Counted from the stretch's first letter, positions 12,420 through 23,420 are shown. The stretch: 64,000 bases of DNA from Eriocheir sinensis (GCF_024679095.1 NC_066512.1:16643473-16707472); one strand, 5' to 3'. Made by a program: numbers and translations. Notes: a model not told the origin generated them from the letters alone.

Positions 12420-12805
12420 TGTATGAGTCTGTGAGTGCCCTATGTCTGTGAGTTTCTGTGTGTCTCTGCGTTCCCTTTGGAGTTTAAAAAGGAAGAAAGA
12501 AACGTATCCAAAGGGTGAAGCTACGCACGGTGATATAGATCCTCCTTGATGTTTGTATATGTCTGTTTGTGTTCACGTTTATGTATAGGTCAGTTTAGGA
12601 GGAGGATTCCGTGGGTGTTTTCTTTCCTCCCTCTCTTTTCTTCAACTGTCTCCTTTTAGCAAGTCTCCCATGGCCTCGTCGCGTCTTAAGGCAGCACCAA
12701 GCGGAGGAGGATTGTGCTGTTAGTATGTAAACAAACTATTGGCGGGAAGAATCCAATACCCAACACGCATGATTAGATTGACTCCCCTCGATTGGCGCTG
12801 CTACA

Positions 12806-12848
<43 letters not shown>

Positions 12849-13282
12849 GCCAACGAGCACCTCTTTAAAACCTCTGCTTTAGAGAAAAAGTTTAAAAAAA
12901 TGTATATACCCGTACATCCGTTATTTATACGGCTGAGGTAGGAATATTAAAAAGCCCTCAATAATCCTCTCCTATAAGAAAAAAGTTAAGGGAAAATTAT
13001 ATACGTGTACATTCGCTGTTAATTTCTCTCAGGTAGGAATATTGATAAGATTTTACCTGCGTGCGTGCGGCTTCTGAACATTCACTAACCAAGTCATCCG
13101 CCAGCCAGTTGACCACTACCACGAACTCAGCCACTCACCCACCCCCTGCCACACACTCACCCATCTGCCACCTCTCACCAGCTAACTAAACCTCCAGCCA
13201 GTCAACAACTACCACGAACACCCACTAGCTACCCACTTCCCACCCACCCATCTACCCACCTCTAACCCCCCATCCACCCACC

Positions 13283-13322
<40 letters not shown>

Positions 13323-14030
13323 AACCAGCCCCAGCCAGCCAACCACCACCACCACCACCACCCCCTTTGAATTAAAGTTCTCGCATTTTAAATCGCACAA
13401 ATAAGAATAGTTGAGTCCATTACATTTTTTGAGCTCGAAAGTTAAATTAATATGTATTTCATTTGCAGGGGCTTTCATTTCCTCCCCTCTCAAAGAAAAC
13501 CTAGTTGTTTTTAGCACGTGACCTGAGTGCGACGCAAACCACTCCTCTGCTACACCTCCCTTAGTATTTAAAGAAGTCCACCAGTAGCAGGCGGCGGTGG
13601 TGGTGGCGTCGGCGGACTCGTGTGATTAATGAAATACTTGGCGGGTGTCAGTTCGAGGCGCGGTGAAGCCTCTTCGTGTCAACCACCGAGGGGAAGAATT
13701 CACACCACTCCTCTTCTTGTTAAGTTCGCAGAAAAAAAGTTGAAGTTCCAAATTAAGAGATCCCCAAATACCTCATATGCGAAATTAACTTGCACGAATT
13801 CCTGAAAGTCTTGCTACCGATTTTTTCACCCTTATAATCAAGCATGATCGAGGGACTTCATGACCACGTTACGGAGCATATACTTTGGTTAGACATACTT
13901 CGTTTTTCCTGGGAAGGGCCGAGGACGGAATTAAGTGGTGGGAGGTTAGAGAAGATGTGAAGTTGAAATTTTTGGGACAAGGGCATGGGGGACACACACA
14001 CACACACAAAAAAAAAAAAAAAATCGCAGT
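12420..14030. other. No gene seen; (CA)n tracts and a TATA-like site
   Basis: (CA) tracts lie at about 12807-12844 and 13284-13320. A TATTTAAAG string at about 13567 precedes GGC-rich sequence and could be a promoter element by appearance only. No exon is supported. Confidence 0.6.
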
Positions 14031-14035
14031 GTGGG

Positions 14036-14222
14036 GCAGGGCGGGGCAAGACGGGGCATGGTGGAGTGAAGCAGAGCGGGGCGGGGCGGGGCAGGGCGGG
14101 GTTGGGGCAGACGACACACATGCGGGCGGACGGGGCAAGATGGGGCGTGGTGGAGTGAAGCAGAGCGGGGCGAGGTGGGTCCGGGTTGGGGCAGACGGCA
14201 CACACGCGGGCGGTCGGCGGAT
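14036..14222. repeat. GC-rich duplication, about 95-bp unit
   Basis: Two copies of a unit containing GGGGCAAGACGGGGCATGGT and TGGAGTGAAGCAGAGCGGGG lie head to tail, both followed by TTGGGGCAGACG and CACA..GCGGGCGG. The G-runs on the plus strand could form G-quadruplexes. Confidence 0.8.
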
Positions 14223-14349
14223 GTGATCCCAACGACCGGGCGGCGTCTAGTTATAAGTTGGCCCCTCTTTATTCGTTTCCCGGCGCCGCCCTCCCTCAGA
14301 AAGTTGTGAAAGTTTGGATATTCTACGCCCGTCACCTCCAGGACTCACC

Positions 14350-14726
14350 CGCTACGCCGCCACCACCACCAGCACTATCTTCATCACCTCCTCTACGCCT
14401 TCAGCATTACCATAACTATCACCATTATCACCCCTTCCACCACCACCACCACCACTGCTGCCATCATCACCACTGTCTCACCACCACCTCCATCACCATT
14501 ACCATCTTTATCATGGCCACCACCACTGTGACTTTCCTTACCACTATCACCACCACCACCACCACCATGACCTTTATTTCCAAACCAGGCATCACCACCA
14601 CCACCACCACCACCACCACCGCCACCACCATCCCTCACAGCCACTCACAGACCCCTACCACGCAGACTCTTAAATCTTTCACAATCTTTTTACAATCCAT
14701 GACAGTCTCCCCCCCCCCCATGCCCC

Positions 14727-14800
<74 letters not shown>
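14350..14800. repeat. Degenerate (CAC/ATC)n followed by (CA)n
   Basis: Interrupted CAC, CAT and ACT trinucleotides span about 14355-14645, then a pure (CA) tract of about 68 bp lies at 14730-14797. The long open frame through it (His/Thr repeats) is compositional. Confidence 0.9.
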
Positions 14801-14879
14801 CCCCCAACCATTATTCATCCTCATTTTTTCGAAGTCCTCGACTCTTCATAACACTCCATCATCACACATTCCTATTATG

Positions 14880-16330
<1,451 letters not shown>

Positions 16331-17250
16331 TGGCGGATAGGGGGAGTGAGGGGGAGGAAGAGAGGGGGTGAGGGGGAGGAGGAAGAAAAATAGGGGAGGG
16401 AGGGAAGGGAGGAATAAAAAGGGAGGAAAATATAGTAGTCTTCCTTCGATAACACCTCCTCCTCCTCCTCCTCCTCCACCTCCTCCTCCACTTAAGACGT
16501 GTTTACGGTCTCGCGTGTTATTAAGGAGGAAGAGGAGAAGGAGAAGGAGGAGGAGGAAGAGGAGGAGGAAGAGGAGAGGGGTCTGTTAGTGTTATGCAGA
16601 TCCTCGTGTTTGTCTTCCTAATGGGTGGTTTTGCTTCTTCTCTTTTCATCTCATTAGCACATTATTACTTTTCTTTCTGTACCCCGGCTTCACAAGGAGG
16701 GAGGGGAGGAGGGGGGGGAGGAAGGAGAGAGAGAAAGGGAGGGGGAAACTGTAGGAAAGACGTATAGGTTGAGGAAGGGGAAGAGAAGGAAGGAGGAGGG
16801 AGAGAAGGGGGAAGAGGAAGGAAGGAGGAGGGAGAGAAGGGGGAAGAGGAAGGAAGGAGGAAACTGTAGGAAAGACGTATAGGTTGAGGAAGGGGAAGAG
16901 AAGGAAGGAGGAGGGAGAGAAGAGGGAAAAGGAAGGGAGGAGGAAACTGTAGAAAAGACGTATAGGTTGAGGAAGGGGAAGAGATGGAAGGAGGAGGGAG
17001 AGAAGGGGGAAGAGGAAGGAAGGAGGAAACTGTAGAAAAGACGTATAGGTTGAGGAAGGAGAGAAAAGAGGAAAGCAGGAGGAAGAGAAGGATGGAGGGA
17101 AGGAAGGTGGTAGAAGAAAGAAGGAGGGAATTGTAGGTATGACGTATAGGTTGAGGAAGGAGAAGAAAAGGAAGGAAGGAAGAAGTGGAGAAAGAGAGAA
17201 GGAAGGAAGGGAAGATAAGAGGTGTAAGTGAGGTAGGAATGGAGATAAAG
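16331..17250. repeat. Purine-rich tandem repeat, about 110-120-bp unit
   Basis: The landmark AGACGTATAGGTTGAGGAAG recurs at about 16759, 16875, 16958 and 17039, with a variant near 17140. It is preceded each time by GGAGGAAACTGTAGRAA and followed by GGGGAAGAGAAGGAAGGAGG. (CTC) and purine tracts lie at 16450-16575. Confidence 0.85.
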
Positions 17251-17404
17251 TGATGACGGCTTAACGGGAAGAGAAGAGCCATTGATGAGGCAGGAGGAGG
17301 AGGAGGAGGGATGGACGGATGGTATAGGACAGATACAAAACACCCCAAAAAAAAAAAAAAAAAAAAAAAACTTGTCCAAAGCTGAAAATTTATGTGGAAA
17401 ATTG

Positions 17405-18010
17405 GATTCATTAGTTGCTTTACACGCCTCCCCTCCCCTCCCTTCTTTTTCCTACCCTACCCTAACCTACCCTACCCTACCCTACCCTCCTCTCCCTTTT
17501 ACTCCCCTCTCCTCCTTTTCCTACGCATCCCTACGTTCTTACCTTTCCCTCCATTACCTTCCGTCCACTTCCCTTCTCTTCCCACCCTCCCCTCCCTTCC
17601 CTTCCCTTCTCTTCTCTTCTCTTCCCATCCCTTCCCTTCCCTGTTTCCATCCTCTTCTTCCCTTCCCTACCCTTCCCTTCCCTACCTTCCCCTTCCATTC
17701 CCATCCCATCCCTTCCCTTCCCCTCCCCTCCTCTCTCCTTCCCTTCCCTTCCCTCCCTTCCCTTCCCTTCCCTTCCCCTCCTCTCCCCTTCCCTTCCCTA
17801 CCTATCTTTCCCCTTCCCTTACCTTCCCTTCCGTCCCTTTCCTTCCCTCCCCTTCCCTTCCCTTCCCTTCCCTTCCCTTCCTTTCCCTACCTTTCCCTTC
17901 CCATCCCATCACATCCCATCCCATCCCATCCTATCCCTTCCTTTCCCTTCTTTTGCTGTCCTTTATCACATTCAATTTTGCCTCATTTCATTTTTCTTCC
18001 CTTTGCCCAC
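17405..18010. repeat. Polypyrimidine region of (CCCTT)n and (CCTAC)n
   Basis: (CCTAC) lies at about 17453-17488, and long imperfect CCCTT pentamer runs fill 17580-17940. No gene. Confidence 0.92.
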
Positions 18011-18029
18011 ACTTCCCATCCCTTAGTGT

Positions 18030-18032
<3 letters not shown>

Positions 18033-18064
<32 letters not shown>

Positions 18065-18144
18065 CCTCACAGAATAATAGGTTAAAAGCTTTTTCATCAG
18101 CATCAGTGGAAGACCCGCAAGACCGAGGGACGCTTCTATAGAGG

Positions 18145-18183
<39 letters not shown>
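18033..18183. repeat. Inverted pair of (GA)n and (CT)n around 87 bp of unique DNA
   Basis: A (GA) tract at 18033-18061 and a (CT) tract at 18149-18183 are complementary and could pair into a hairpin with an 87-nt loop. The loop, read on the minus strand after a possible AG acceptor at 18136, is open in the frame needed to continue exon C (Arg, then SVPRSCGSSTDADEKAFNLL). It has a possible GTGAGG donor near 18070. The acceptor lacks a pyrimidine tract, so this fourth exon is only a possibility. Confidence 0.5.
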
Positions 18184-18186
<3 letters not shown>

Positions 18187-18326
18187 CGAAGTGACAAGAA
18201 TAGATGATTGGTTAAAATGATGATAACGATGATGATTAAGACGAACCGATGGAAAGACCCTTCCCTCCTCCTCCTCCTCCTCCTACTACTACTACTACTA
18301 CTACTGCTACCACTGCCACTACTAAC

Positions 18327-18328
<2 letters not shown>

Positions 18329-18383
<55 letters not shown>
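18329..18383. repeat. (CA)n microsatellite abutting exon C donor
   Basis: About 27 CA units on the plus strand. On the minus strand it reads as (GT)n and its first GT is the donor of exon C. Confidence 0.95.
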
Positions 18384-18385
<2 letters not shown>

Positions 18386-18524
18386 GAGGAAAGCGTTAGG
18401 GGTGTCGTCCATGGTCGTAGTTCCCCCGTAAGCTGGGTACTCTGGTGGCCGGGGGGCGGGGTGTTCCTCTAGGGCAGGATGGAGCCCTTCGACGTCGTTT
18501 CTTTTAGCTCTGGAACCACCATAC
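18384..18524 (-). CDS. Exon C of an unrecognised spliced gene
   Basis: This 141-nt minus-strand exon follows a good acceptor (CCCTTTTATCCACAG) and ends CTCAG before GTGTGTG. It opens with one base completing a codon left as two bases (AA) by exon B, giving Lys. It then reads 46 codons without a stop and leaves AG for the next exon. The peptide starts YGGSRAKRNDVEGLHPALEE, continues through a proline- and tyrosine-rich stretch (HPAPRPPEYPAYGG) and ends TTTMDDTPNAFL. It is hydrophilic, with no membrane segment or cysteine pattern. The donor is the first dinucleotide of a (GT)27 microsatellite. I recognise no domain. The next exon lies below 18330, possibly in the loop at about 18071-18135, or outside the window. 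Confidence 0.75.
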
Positions 18525-18704
18525 CTGTGGATAAAAGGGAATCACGCTACAACAGGCAACACATATTTTTTCCTATGCTGTAAATAAAAACTCCCTCCTA
18601 CCGAGTTATCTAGCCCACCATCTTTTCTGTCTTTACTTAGCGTGTTCTCTCTCAGTCCTCTTCCCGTCCCGTCTCTCCTCTCCTCGCCTCCCAGTCCCAC
18701 TCAC

Positions 18705-18866
18705 TTCAAGGCATACTCAGAGGCGAAGGTCCTTGTTACTTGGGGCGGCAGGTGCGGGGTGGAGTTCCTTGTGAAGCCCGAGGACCTGCAGGCACGACCC
18801 AGACTGACCTGTTCGTCCACGGCCGCCTGGTCCCGCAACGTCCACTGGTACACGAGGCGCTCCACC
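18705..18866 (-). CDS. Exon B of an unrecognised spliced gene
   Basis: This 162-nt minus-strand exon has an acceptor ATCTCTTTCATCAG and a donor GTGAGT. Its first base (G) completes the proline codon begun by the last two bases (CC) of exon A. Then 53 codons run without a stop, and two bases (AA) are left for exon C, so all junctions are phase 2. The peptide begins VERLVYQWTLRDQAAVDEQV, contains a single cysteine (GRACRSSGF) and ends TRTFASEYAL. Composition is that of an ordinary soluble protein and codons are GC-rich, unlike the surroundings. The intron to exon C is 180 nt. A MITE ends 25 nt upstream of this exon, close to where a branch point would be expected. Confidence 0.8.
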
Positions 18867-18891
18867 CTGATGAAAGAGATAGGTCATATTC

Positions 18892-19053
18892 TTAACCCGG
18901 CAGGTGCGAATTAATGAGAGAAAGTCATCACTCACGCAAACCATTTCATAATATATAGTACCAACGCATTTGTGATCAGTTTACGCAATAATTTGGCCCA
19001 GCGCTGGTACACGGTAAAGCCACAAATTTGGCCCGTCGCTGCTACCGGGTTAA
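18892..19053. mobile_element. piggyBac-like MITE, copy 1 (162 bp with TTAA ends)
   Basis: The element is flanked by TTAA at 18892-18895 and 19050-19053. It starts CCCGGCAGGTGCG and ends CGCTGCTACCGGG, imperfect inverted termini. TTAA target duplication with short inverted ends is typical of the piggyBac superfamily. A second copy lies at 62872-63123 with the same internal strings, such as CACTCACGCAAACCATTTCA and TACACGGTAAAGCCACAAAT. It has no coding capacity. It lies inside the intron between exons A and B of the minus-strand gene. Confidence 0.8.
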
Positions 19054-19064
19054 ACGTATCGGGC

Positions 19065-19175
19065 TCCCATTACGACTGTTTTTCAAAGCTCCTGAGAAGA
19101 TTAACCGGGTTGTCATGGGTGGTTTTCCAGTGTATGGCGCAGATGTCCGGTAAAACTATCACTAGCATCACAAAG
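19065..19175 (-). repeat. Single copy of a dispersed roughly 145-bp module
   Basis: Contains AAGATTAACCGGGTTGTCATG followed by a diverged TCATGGTACAGA-like part and AACTATCACTAGCATCA. It resembles the units arrayed at 60430-61190, in opposite orientation. Strongly diverged. Confidence 0.45.
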
Positions 19176-19449
19176 CAGTCGCTGAGAAAAATAAACGTTA
19201 TCTTAATTTGTGGGAGAAAGAGAGTTTACCATCTCGAAGAACTAAAGACAGCGATGCGTATGATATATTGGCTAATAGAGGTGATTTGTGTTAGTAGGGT
19301 CATAATAATCATAGCTCTGCTCCATTCGTACCGTCATTTAAGTTTCAAACATTCAAGGTAAAGATAATAAAGACAGATGACATGCGCGCGCTCTCAAGAC
19401 GCTATCAAGAAAGGAACACGCTATTATTTCGTCACGGGAGCCTTGGAGC

Positions 19450-20520
19450 CTACACGTCACCCTGCACATTCTCACTTCCTTGATTCTTGTTTGTCGCACT
19501 CGCTGTCCCCGTTTCACGCTCACTCTCCGTCAGTTTTGAAGTCCCCAGGTCACTCAATCCTTCACTGGCCGCCTCGTTCCTGCTACGGAGTCCCTTTCCT
19601 GGCCACCTGAAGCGTCTGAGGAACTTGAACCACTTCTTGAATGGTGGAAAGCCTCGTTTTCTCCCTGAGGCGGAGATGAGACGGCCAGAGGAGCTGAGGG
19701 CGGAGAACTGAGGCGGCGTGAGAGCGATGGACGACGGCTTGGGGTTTTGTTCTCCCCCGACGCAGAGAGGATTCACGGTACCCATCAGGATCTCCTTCTT
19801 CTCGAGGCACAGGGTGGAGGCGTAGAGGAGGTTCATGCCGATAATGAGGGACACGTTCTTGTTGGGGTGGACGAGGAGGTCGGTGGCGAAACGGAGACCA
19901 TCAATGTTGACCTCCACCTTGCTGACCCGCTGGAACAGGACGTTGATGCTCCCGTCGAACATCGTGACCAGCATCGGGATCGTGAACTTCTTCTTCAGCC
20001 TCATCTCCCGCGCCAACGCCTGGCTGATGAAGCAATGGGTGCTGCCGGTGTCCAACATGGCGGTCACGAGGCGGTTGGACAGGAGGCATTTCTTGTAGAC
20101 TCCGCACATGAGACCCATCTTGATCTGCCTCGCTGGCCGCACCGTCATAAGGGGCAACTCAGGGTCAAGCACCAGCCGGCACCCATAACGTAGCAGGAAG
20201 TTCATACCCAGTAGAGGCATACGCAGACGGGATATCACGGCCACCACGAAATTCAGGAAAATGCCGCCCTCAGCCTCCACCTCGGCCTCCAGCACGCCGA
20301 TAATGATCAACCCGCCCTCGTGGAACTCAGTCATGGAGTCCTTGACCCCGCAGTCCTCCACCAGCGACAGGCTCATCAGTGTCCAGCAAGCGCCCGTGTC
20401 CACCAGGAACTTGACCATCCTGTTGCCCATCTTCAGCGGAAGGAAGAGGCCGTTGAACTCCTTTATCAGCCTGAGGTCCACTGGGCTGGTCACTGGGCGT
20501 AGCGGTGTGATCCCTGGCAT
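19450..20520 (-). CDS. Intron-nested protein with two tandem retropepsin-like aspartic protease domains
   Basis: This complete 356-codon ORF carries two clan AA (retropepsin-type) protease units. Unit 1 spans about residues 18-128, with the catalytic motif FLVDTGACWT (Asp41) and the family's hydrophobic-hydrophobic-Gly motif LLGMNFL at 103-109. Unit 2 spans about 148-247, with AMLDTGSTHCF (Asp157) and LIIGMNLL at 225-232. Retropepsins normally act as dimers of one-DTG subunits, so a polypeptide with two could form an intramolecular pseudo-dimer (inference). The tail (about 255-356) is Ser-rich with a Lys/Arg/aromatic cluster, KKWFKFLRRFRWPGKGLR, near 295. ATG at 20520 is the first in frame after a stop at 20577-20575. 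No gag, reverse transcriptase, integrase or terminal repeats were seen nearby, which suggests a domesticated gene or an isolated fragment. It lies in the intron of the exon A/B gene, same strand. GC-rich codons and the absence of stops argue against decay. Confidence 0.85.
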   Translation of the reverse strand: MPGITPLRPVTSPVDLRLIKEFNGLFLPLKMGNRMVKFLVDTGACWTLMSLSLVEDCGVKDSMTEFHEGGLIIIGVLEAEVEAEGGIFLNFVVAVISRLRMPLLGMNFLLRYGCRLVLDPELPLMTVRPARQIKMGLMCGVYKKCLLSNRLVTAMLDTGSTHCFISQALAREMRLKKKFTIPMLVTMFDGSINVLFQRVSKVEVNIDGLRFATDLLVHPNKNVSLIIGMNLLYASTLCLEKKEILMGTVNPLCVGGEQNPKPSSIALTPPQFSALSSSGRLISASGRKRGFPPFKKWFKFLRRFRWPGKGLRSRNEAASEGLSDLGTSKLTESERETGTASATNKNQGSENVQGDV

Positions 20521-20589
20521 AGTGTTCGGTGCGGTGGGGAGGTAAATAAATAATGATGCGTTTGTGTGTAGATCTTAGTGTTGTAGGTG

Positions 20590-21010
20590 CGGTGTGTGTG
20601 TGATACTGAGACTGAGTGGTGGAGGACTCGCCGGAAGAAGAAGTGGAGGAGGACGAAGATGAAGAAAGAAGGAAGAAAAAAAGAAGAACAAAACAAGAAC
20701 AAGTGGAAAAAGAAAAAAACAAAAAAAGGAAGAAAAAGAGGAAGAAAATGAAAATGAAAAGCAAAAAAGAAGACTACGGAAGCAAGAAAAAATTGTCGAA
20801 TGAATGAATGGACGTGGAAAGAAAAGAATAAAAAGAAAGAAATGCAGAAAAGAGCACAACAGAGCTCACCAATATAATTTTATAACCAAAACCCAAACAA
20901 CCCCCACTAAAAAATCATCAAGAAAAAATATCACAAACATAAAAAAGATAACCTCCCCCTAACCAAAACAAGTCTCCACCCAAGCCAACCCAACCAAACC
21001 TTCACAACCC
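20590..21010. other. Intronic purine-rich sequence
   Basis: (GAA)-rich then A-rich on the plus strand, pyrimidine-rich on the minus strand. It lies between the donor of exon A and the start of the nested protease ORF and would hold that ORF's promoter if it has its own. No TATA element stands out. Confidence 0.6.
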
Positions 21011-21017
21011 CACTCAC

Positions 21018-21200
21018 GGTATCTTGTTATTGGGGTCACACAGGTTGAAGTACTCCACGGGGTCGGTCCTCCTGATGACGGCCAGGGGGGAGGGGGGCTT
21101 TGTCCAGCGGGTTGCCTGAGGGTGGAGCAGTGCGCGGCCCACCTCGCCCATCTTGACCTGGCGGGGCCGTGTCTCGTGCCACCCACCCAACGCCCTCGAA
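21018..21200 (-). CDS. Exon A of an unrecognised spliced gene
   Basis: This 183-nt minus-strand exon begins after CATAG, where a (CT)n microsatellite (21205-21235) supplies the polypyrimidine tract. It ends before GTGAGTGG. One base (T) completes the previous codon, 60 codons follow without a stop, and CC is left over, matching exon B. The peptide includes GGWHETRPRQVKMGEVGRAL, then HPQATRWTKPPSPLAVIRRT, then DPVEYFNLCDPNNKI. It is rich in Trp, Arg and Pro, with no signal peptide or membrane segment. All other frames are broken or repetitive. Exon A-B-C joins give one continuous frame of about 161 codons. The start codon lies upstream, beyond 21205, and was not found. I do not recognise the family. 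Confidence 0.8.

Positions 21201-21204
<4 letters not shown>

Positions 21205-21235
<31 letters not shown>
21205..21235. repeat. (GA)n microsatellite forming exon A acceptor tract
   Basis: About 15 GA units on the plus strand. As (CT)n on the minus strand it sits directly before the ATAG acceptor. Confidence 0.95.
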
Positions 21236-21239
<4 letters not shown>

Positions 21240-21325
21240 ATACAAATTTACGAAAAAAATACTGAGTAGTGAAAAGATCAAATTCCACGGTGAAAAAGGA
21301 TCAGATTCGGACCTTTTTTGTTTTT

Positions 21326-21372
21326 GTTTTTGCCTTTGAGTTGCTTCCCTTACTGTAAAAAAAAAAAAGCAC
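21326..21372 (+). repeat. Tail of dispersed repeat family
   Basis: TTGCCTTTGAGTTGCTTCCC followed by TTACTGTAAAAAAAAAAAA, the conserved terminal motif also found at 9409, 28822 (minus), 41781, 59199 and 63391. Confidence 0.6.
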
Positions 21373-21429
21373 CTGTTCATGTATCTCTCTCGTTCTTGAT
21401 GCCGTCCTCTCCTGCGTCCCTCCTCGCTC

Positions 21430-21588
21430 CTGAACGTATCCAAGAGCAGGTACACAAGTCCTTTAATCCTTCCCTGCAAGCCACTCCTATTGCTAACGGA
21501 TTGATTAAATTACTGAAAGCAGGCAGCCTTGTAATGAGTCAACAGGCTTTCTGCTGCCTGCTAGTCCATGTTTCCATGTTTCCTCCCC
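21430..21588 (+). mobile_element. LINE 3' UTR fragment
   Basis: Starts at CTGAACGTATCCAAGAGCAG and ends at the tandem GTTTCCATGTTTCC. It matches, in opposite orientation, the sequence just after the reverse-transcriptase stop codon in the LINE fragment at 49434-49822. Only the untranslated tail is present here, so it is a severely 5'-truncated insertion. Confidence 0.75.
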
Positions 21589-21713
21589 CCCTTCCGGAGT
21601 AGAGGTCACGGTCACGCCTGGGAAAGTATTGTCCTTTATTTCGATCACATGCTTGCTCGTTTTTATTTTTCATCTTTTCACTCGTCGTGTAATTGTTCCT
21701 TTCAACCTCCACC

Positions 21714-21910
21714 TCACTCTTTCCTTCTTAAATTCCCTTTTCCCTTCTTCCCTCCCTTCCTCTCTTCCTTCTTTGCTTCCTCTCTCTTTCTCGTTCTTCG
21801 ACTCAACATCACCGCGCTAATCAAGTCCAGCCGTTCGGGTCTCAAAGCCGCAACTTCCTCGGCGGCAACGTCACTCTTGGCTGCATGCAACTCCTGCCAG
21901 TGCACTAGTG
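21714..21910 (-). other. Coding-like trace next to a pyrimidine tract
   Basis: About 40 codons on the minus strand read HWQELHAAKSDVAAEEVAAL followed by RPERLDLISAVML and then low-complexity Lys/Glu/Arg from the tract. It could be an exon, a transposon remnant or chance. No convincing donor was found. Confidence 0.2.
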
Positions 21911-22099
21911 AGTGTGGCCACTAAGATTGATACGTCAGCCATCACGAGCCATCTAACGCGCACGGACACTATATCATCATTACCGGGCCAACAGTCTCCG
22001 CGAGCCCCTCCCGGGAACCTCCGATACCACAGTCAAAGATTCCACCACTCACCCTCACACGATTACCCTGTGAAAGAAGACAACTGTAGGAAAGGAACA

Positions 22100-22880
22100 T
22101 GTAAACTCGCTGTGTTGTAGTAATGGAAAAGGGGAAAGAAAGATTACGACTAAAAAAAGACTGGTTGATATTAACTGTTGAAGGTGAGGAAAAGTAATGG
22201 AAAAGAAGAAAGAAAGATTACGACAAAAAAAAAGACCCTGATATTGATTAATGGAGCTGTGTTGTAGTAATGGAAATGGAGAAAGAAAGATTACGACTAA
22301 AAAAAGACTGGCTGATATTAACTGTATGAGGGGAGGAAAAGTATTGGAAAAGGAGAAATATTACGACAAAAAAAAAGACTCCCTGATATTGATTTTTGGA
22401 GCTGTGTTGTAGTGATGGTAAAGGAGAAAGAAAGAAAGATTACGACTAAAGAATATAAAAACAGACTCGCTGATAGTAATAGTTGAGGTTGTATTGCAGT
22501 AATGGTAAGCGAGAAAGAAAGAAAGATCACGACTAGAAAAAAAGACCCGCTGATATTATTTTTTGGAGCTGCGTTGTAGTAATGTAAAAGGAGAAAGAAA
22601 GATCACGACTAGAAAAAAAGACCCGCTGATGTTATTTTTTGGAGCTGTGTTGTAGTAATGTAAAGGGAGAAAGAAAGATCACGACTAGAAAAAAAGACCC
22701 GCTGATGTTATTTTTTGGAGCTGTGTTGTAGTAATGTAAAGGGAGAAAGAAAGATCACGACTAAAAAAAAGAAAAAAGATTCGCTGATGTTATTTTTTGG
22801 AGCTGTGTTGTAGTAATGTAAAGGGAGAGAGATCACGACTACAAAAGAAAGACTCGCTGAACTGTTTGAGCTGCGGTAAA
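22100..22880. repeat. Tandem repeat, about 77-90-bp unit
   Basis: About nine units are marked by GAGCTGTGTTGTAGTAATG, then GGAGAAAGAAAGATCACGAC, then GACTCGCTGATRTTATT. The last five copies (22560-22860) are nearly identical at about 77 bp. Earlier ones are longer and diverged. Confidence 0.9.
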
Positions 22881-23039
22881 GTAATGCATGTGAAGGGCTG
22901 TTTTATTACCCCCGTCCCTGTGATCCGGCACTAAGCGGAGCGTTACATTACACTCCATTGTGATTCCCGGCGACCCGCAAATAATAACCTTTCACTTTCA
23001 TGCTCGACGTGAAACCGGATTATCATTGGCTGCAACAAA

Positions 23040-23049
23040 GACCATCACA

Positions 23050-23080
<31 letters not shown>

Positions 23081-23301
23081 GCACTCACACGCACTCACAC
23101 GCACACGCACACGCACACGCTACCAGGAAGTGGGTCACATACATATATATATCGTCGGAAAAAGAGCAGACACACGGACTAATGACGTGGTGAGGCGCGC
23201 GTGTGCATAATTGACGACCCGGAAGAGATTTATCGAAGGTCACACGGAAGACGCGTTTGTGTTGATCACCCGAACACTAAATGCCGAATAATGAAGGGTG
23301 C

Positions 23302-23355
<54 letters not shown>

Positions 23356-23420
23356 CACACACACACACAGAGACAGGCAAAGACACACTGACAGACAGAA
23401 AGACAGACGGACGGACAGGT
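23040..23420. repeat. (CA)n, (GA)n and (GACA)n microsatellites
   Basis: (CA) with interruptions spans 23045-23120. (GA) at 23301-23320 passes directly into (GACA) at 23320-23354, then a CA tract, then degenerate GACA to about 23415. Confidence 0.95.

Noticed and set aside
17450..17490. Telomeric CCTAA repeat
   Set aside because: The unit is mostly CCTAC inside a polypyrimidine tract, with only one CCTAA.
19450..20520. Complete LTR retrotransposon or endogenous retrovirus
   Set aside because: No flanking direct terminal repeats, primer-binding site, reverse transcriptase, integrase or envelope reading was found on either side.
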